NCBI GenBank assembly: GCA_024709145.1
Contig: JANJXG010000055.1
Coordinates: 1 to 64,000, forward strand
DNA from: Bacteroidales bacterium
GTDB taxonomy: Bacteria; Bacteroidota; Bacteroidia; Bacteroidales; F082
DNA length: 64,000 nt
Direction of reading: 5' to 3'
Shown here: one piece after another, positions 61,308 to 64,000 of the stretch
Position numbering within the stretch: position 1 is the first letter of the stretch
Layout: the number at the start of each line of letters is the position of its first letter
Translations under genes and position numbers: made by a program
Notes under the pieces: generated by a model
Seen by the model: only the letters and a program-made list of their open reading frames with translations
What the model was told of the DNA's origin: nothing
Databases searched by the model: none

Positions 61308-62132
61308 ATGTCATCACTCACCCGCGGTAATTTTTGGATTATAGCCATCAATTCACTGGCTTCGTTTGTGTTGGCTTATTTGTTCATTTTTTACCTCAAT
61401 CATTTGTCGTTTGTTCTAACAGCCGGCATGTTTGATTATCCGGTGACAATTGATTTTGCGTCATACTTTTTTCATATCGAACCATATCAATGGACTCATG
61501 ATGCTGTTTTCGTAATCTTTTCATCTGGTTATATACTGACCTTTATACTGGGTTTGCTGTCTTTACTCGCTTTTATGAGCCTTTCGGGAGAAGCTGTACC
61601 GGTGAAAATTTTTTTCTTCTGGGTGGTAATGCATAGTAGTAATTTCGTCTTCGGGGGATTGCTGCTGGGTAATTTACTCACCGAAGGCATCGGTCATGTT
61701 TTTAACTGGATGTATTTACTTGATACGCCCCGCATGATCATTTCAATCACCGGATTTTTCGGGCTGCTCATGACTGCTTTGTATGCTGCCCGCCTGATAT
61801 CAATTTCGGCAGATGCCTATTTTGTGAAGTACAACGAAAAAATGTCACCCTTCTTTATCACTGCTCAGGTTCTTGTTCCTTATTTGATTGGTTCGGTTTT
61901 GATTTATCTGTATTATTATCCAAAAAATATGTTTCATGAAAAATATGGATGGATCATACTGGGTATCATGTTGTTAATCTTTGTACTTAGGTCTCGGTTT
62001 ACTGACGATCTCCTCTTTGAAGAGGATGAAAACCGGAGGATCAGGTTGATGAGGGGGCTGGTGTTTTTTACAGTTATTGTATTCATTTCAAGTAGGTTAA
62101 TCTTAAGTGATGGTGTTACACTGAATTGGTAA
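61308..62132 (+). CDS. Polytopic membrane protein of unknown function
   Basis: The 274-residue protein has about seven hydrophobic segments (near 9-34, 66-90, 99-122, 140-163, 182-203, 213-228 and 246-263). I recognise no domain. Conserved-looking polar features are HDAVF near 65, HSSN near 109 and several acidic residues before the last segment (DDLLFEEDENRR). It follows the PLP synthase gene by 50 bases on the same strand, so a lipid-related role is possible but not shown. The N-terminal cytoplasmic stretch is short and there is no signal peptide. Confidence 0.72.
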   Translation: MSSLTRGNFWIIAINSLASFVLAYLFIFYLNHLSFVLTAGMFDYPVTIDFASYFFHIEPYQWTHDAVFVIFSSGYILTFILGLLSLLAFMSLSGEAVPVKIFFFWVVMHSSNFVFGGLLLGNLLTEGIGHVFNWMYLLDTPRMIISITGFFGLLMTALYAARLISISADAYFVKYNEKMSPFFITAQVLVPYLIGSVLIYLYYYPKNMFHEKYGWIILGIMLLIFVLRSRFTDDLLFEEDENRRIRLMRGLVFFTVIVFISSRLILSDGVTLNW

Positions 62133-62314
62133 TTGACTGCATTTATTAACCATTATCAGTTTCTGAACGAAAACGATCCATCCTGAGTGCGGCCAGAACC
62201 GTTGTCTTCAGTTTTGATTATAAGAGCCTGAAGCCGTGACCGTATATCTTTCCTTTTTTTTAAATGAATTTTATCCTTCAAACATAAGCGTTGGTGTAAT
62301 GCTGAACTCTTCCG

Positions 62315-63862
62315 TTATTTTTTGATGATTTTAATGCTTTGAGCATTTTCTCCGGAATCCATTTTTACCACATAAACGCCTGGTTTAAGACTTGTTAAGT
62401 CGAAATGATTTTCAACTTGCGTTAGAATAAATTCGGTAATAAAACGGCCGTGCAGGTCAAAGAGTGATGCAATAATTGGAAGTTTTGCCTCTTCAGTTTG
62501 AATAAAAATGTGGTCAGATAATGGGTTAGGCCAGATTTGCATACCAGTGCTTGATGGATTAGAAACAATGGAGGTCGGTAAAGAGGGCTTAAAATGGTAA
62601 GCAGTCATATTTGCCGAACTGATGGCAAAAAGACTGTTGTCCGATGCCAATTTGCAAGCTATACCCCAGCCTCCGTAAATATTAGGTGTACTTGTCCAAC
62701 TTGCTTCACCGCCCTGGCTGTATTGAACGATAACCATCTGCAGATAAGACAGATTATTGGGATCGGGTGAAGGTCCGCCTTTTCCGGTAACCACAATACC
62801 ACCATCAGCAAGGGCTTCGATAAAGTAGGGCAGCTCGTCATTGAAGAGTGTTTCATCGTAAGATTGTGCCCACAGCAGATTGCCTGACAGATCGGTTTGA
62901 ATTGTTTTCCAATCCAGATAAAGCGATCCATTGGACGTGCCATAACCAGCGATGCTTAGTCTGCCTGCATGAAGCACACACCTCGACGAAAAGTCAATGC
63001 CACCAAGGTCGTAGACATTTTTCCATAATAAGTTACCTGATTCATCATATTTCGAAACAACGATGTCTTCACCACTGCCTGAAGAAACCTGATTTGGATA
63101 ATTGCTAATCACATAAACATTTCCCAACTCATCGACTTCCAGATCTTTGGCACTTCTGCCTGTTGCTGCAACCGACCAAAGAATCGAACCGGCTGTATCC
63201 CAAACAATCACAGGTGCCGTGGTGTTGTGCTGTCCAGCCATCAGGATGCGGTCGTGGTGCAACCTCATAGAACTGAAACCAATGGGAGCTAACAAGGTGC
63301 TGTTTTGAACATAGCGAATATTGCCATCAGGATTGATTTTGATAAGGATAAAACCGGACGGTTCGGCAGCAACGCATCCGATATAGATATTCCCTGATTG
63401 ATCAGTCTCGCTTCTCAGATTGAAAACAGGATGCTGAGTTCCAACCAGTACACTTACCGGAATTTCTTGCTTCCACAAAAGTAATCCCTGAGGGTTATAC
63501 TTCAAAACAACCACAGCATCAGGATATTCAAACACTGAGGTGATTGAATACCTTTTCCCTACGACGATGATATTATCCTCTGAATCAACATTCACCCAAA
63601 CGGATTTTTGATATTTTCCGGCAATTGATGTTGAATTGGCTTGTTCCCAAATCAGGTTACCTGCCAGATCAATTTTTCGGAGGTATATGTTTTCATTTTG
63701 CAGATAGCCTGCGATGATCAGATTGTCTTCACTGTCAATGGTACTCATGACAGCTGTTTGGTTGAAGTTGCCTGAAGGAATCGCCCAATCAGGAATAAAT
63801 TGTGCCCCTGCATTGAATTGAATGAGGATCATCAGGAAAAATGCGAAGAGTTTTCTTATCAT
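62315..63862 (-). CDS. T9SS-exported repeat protein (beta-propeller-like)
   Basis: The 515-residue protein has a signal peptide (to about 20, NAGAQ). It has repeated blades of the type DSEDNLIIAGY, DSEDNIIVVGK, DQSGNIYIG and DELGNVYVIS, often followed by tryptophan-containing LLW segments, as in SBBP/propeller repeats. The C-terminus, from WPNPLSDHIF to the final KIIKK, is a type A T9SS sorting domain. It is thus likely a surface-attached or secreted protein. No catalytic residues are evident. The role is unknown; structural or binding function is most likely. Confidence 0.87.
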   Translation of the reverse strand: MIRKLFAFFLMILIQFNAGAQFIPDWAIPSGNFNQTAVMSTIDSEDNLIIAGYLQNENIYLRKIDLAGNLIWEQANSTSIAGKYQKSVWVNVDSEDNIIVVGKRYSITSVFEYPDAVVVLKYNPQGLLLWKQEIPVSVLVGTQHPVFNLRSETDQSGNIYIGCVAAEPSGFILIKINPDGNIRYVQNSTLLAPIGFSSMRLHHDRILMAGQHNTTAPVIVWDTAGSILWSVAATGRSAKDLEVDELGNVYVISNYPNQVSSGSGEDIVVSKYDESGNLLWKNVYDLGGIDFSSRCVLHAGRLSIAGYGTSNGSLYLDWKTIQTDLSGNLLWAQSYDETLFNDELPYFIEALADGGIVVTGKGGPSPDPNNLSYLQMVIVQYSQGGEASWTSTPNIYGGWGIACKLASDNSLFAISSANMTAYHFKPSLPTSIVSNPSSTGMQIWPNPLSDHIFIQTEEAKLPIIASLFDLHGRFITEFILTQVENHFDLTSLKPGVYVVKMDSGENAQSIKIIKK

Positions 63863-64000
63863 GGGTTCTGACTGTATAAAGTTGTATATAAAATGGAGGA
63901 TTGCGACAGTTTTATCTGGTAACGGAGCTTTGTATTAATTTTTTAGAAATTGTCTTATCCTCGGTTTGCAGATTGAGTAAAAGAAATCGGGAATTGTTGG

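Overview
The window is a chromosomal piece of a member of the Bacteroidota, most likely Bacteroidales or a close relative. Evidence: a SusC/SusD/SusE-F glycan-uptake set, two exported proteins with type IX secretion (T9SS) C-terminal sorting domains, a PorD-type T9SS lipoprotein-assembly gene, the Bacteroidota-type omega subunit, many genes without a clear Shine-Dalgarno sequence, and promoter-like TAnnTTTG boxes upstream of several genes. Base composition looks even throughout. I saw no insertion sequence, prophage, CRISPR array or rRNA. About 50 protein genes and two tRNAs can be supported.

Layout. 1-5.2 kb (minus strand): start of an nhaA antiporter gene, a GNAT-YoaP fusion, an outer-membrane barrel protein, a T9SS-exported nuclease/phosphatase and a serine hydrolase. 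5.5-9.4 kb: a glycosylasparaginase, then a minus-strand cluster of SPFH protein, ribbon-helix-helix protein, zinc ribbon and small membrane protein, then a GNAT gene between two gene-poor stretches. The second stretch holds a strongly structured inverted repeat (9466-9586). 9.8-19.3 kb: a CvfB-like RNA-binding protein and a small alpha-glucan utilisation locus made of a GH13 lipoprotein divergent from susC-susD-susE/F. The SusD protein carries two SusE/F-like starch-binding modules nested inside its fold, which is the most unusual protein in the window.

19.3-35.5 kb: a dihydroorotate-dehydrogenase-like flavoprotein divergent from pyruvate:ferredoxin oxidoreductase, an acid phosphatase lipoprotein, SppA, a glucosaminidase, folK, a deoxynucleoside kinase, an OmpA/TPR envelope protein, a TrmH methyltransferase divergent from mutS, and tRNA-Gly and tRNA-Leu. 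35.5-45.4 kb: a minus-strand run sucA-sucB-nadB-gamma carbonic anhydrase, a short 2[4Fe-4S] ferredoxin, and a divergent korAB pair. The cell can therefore oxidise 2-oxoglutarate either with NAD-linked 2-oxoglutarate dehydrogenase or with ferredoxin-linked oxidoreductase, and the ferredoxin gene sits between the two. With the pyruvate:ferredoxin enzyme this suggests an anaerobe or facultative organism with flexible redox metabolism.

45.4-64 kb: ppk1, a SixA-type phosphatase, a MOSC-MogA fusion, a DivIC/FtsB-type division protein, a two-gene hemerythrin/PAS plus DUF1858/DUF2249 unit, an HEXXH metallopeptidase, and fabI. Next comes the envelope and housekeeping cluster bamD-rpoZ-coaBC-porD-recN. 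The window ends with a PLP-dependent acyl-transferring synthase likely to make the sphingoid or sulfonolipid long-chain base, a polytopic membrane protein, and a T9SS-exported repeat protein. Many gene ends carry clear hairpin-plus-T-run terminators, several of them shared by convergent genes.
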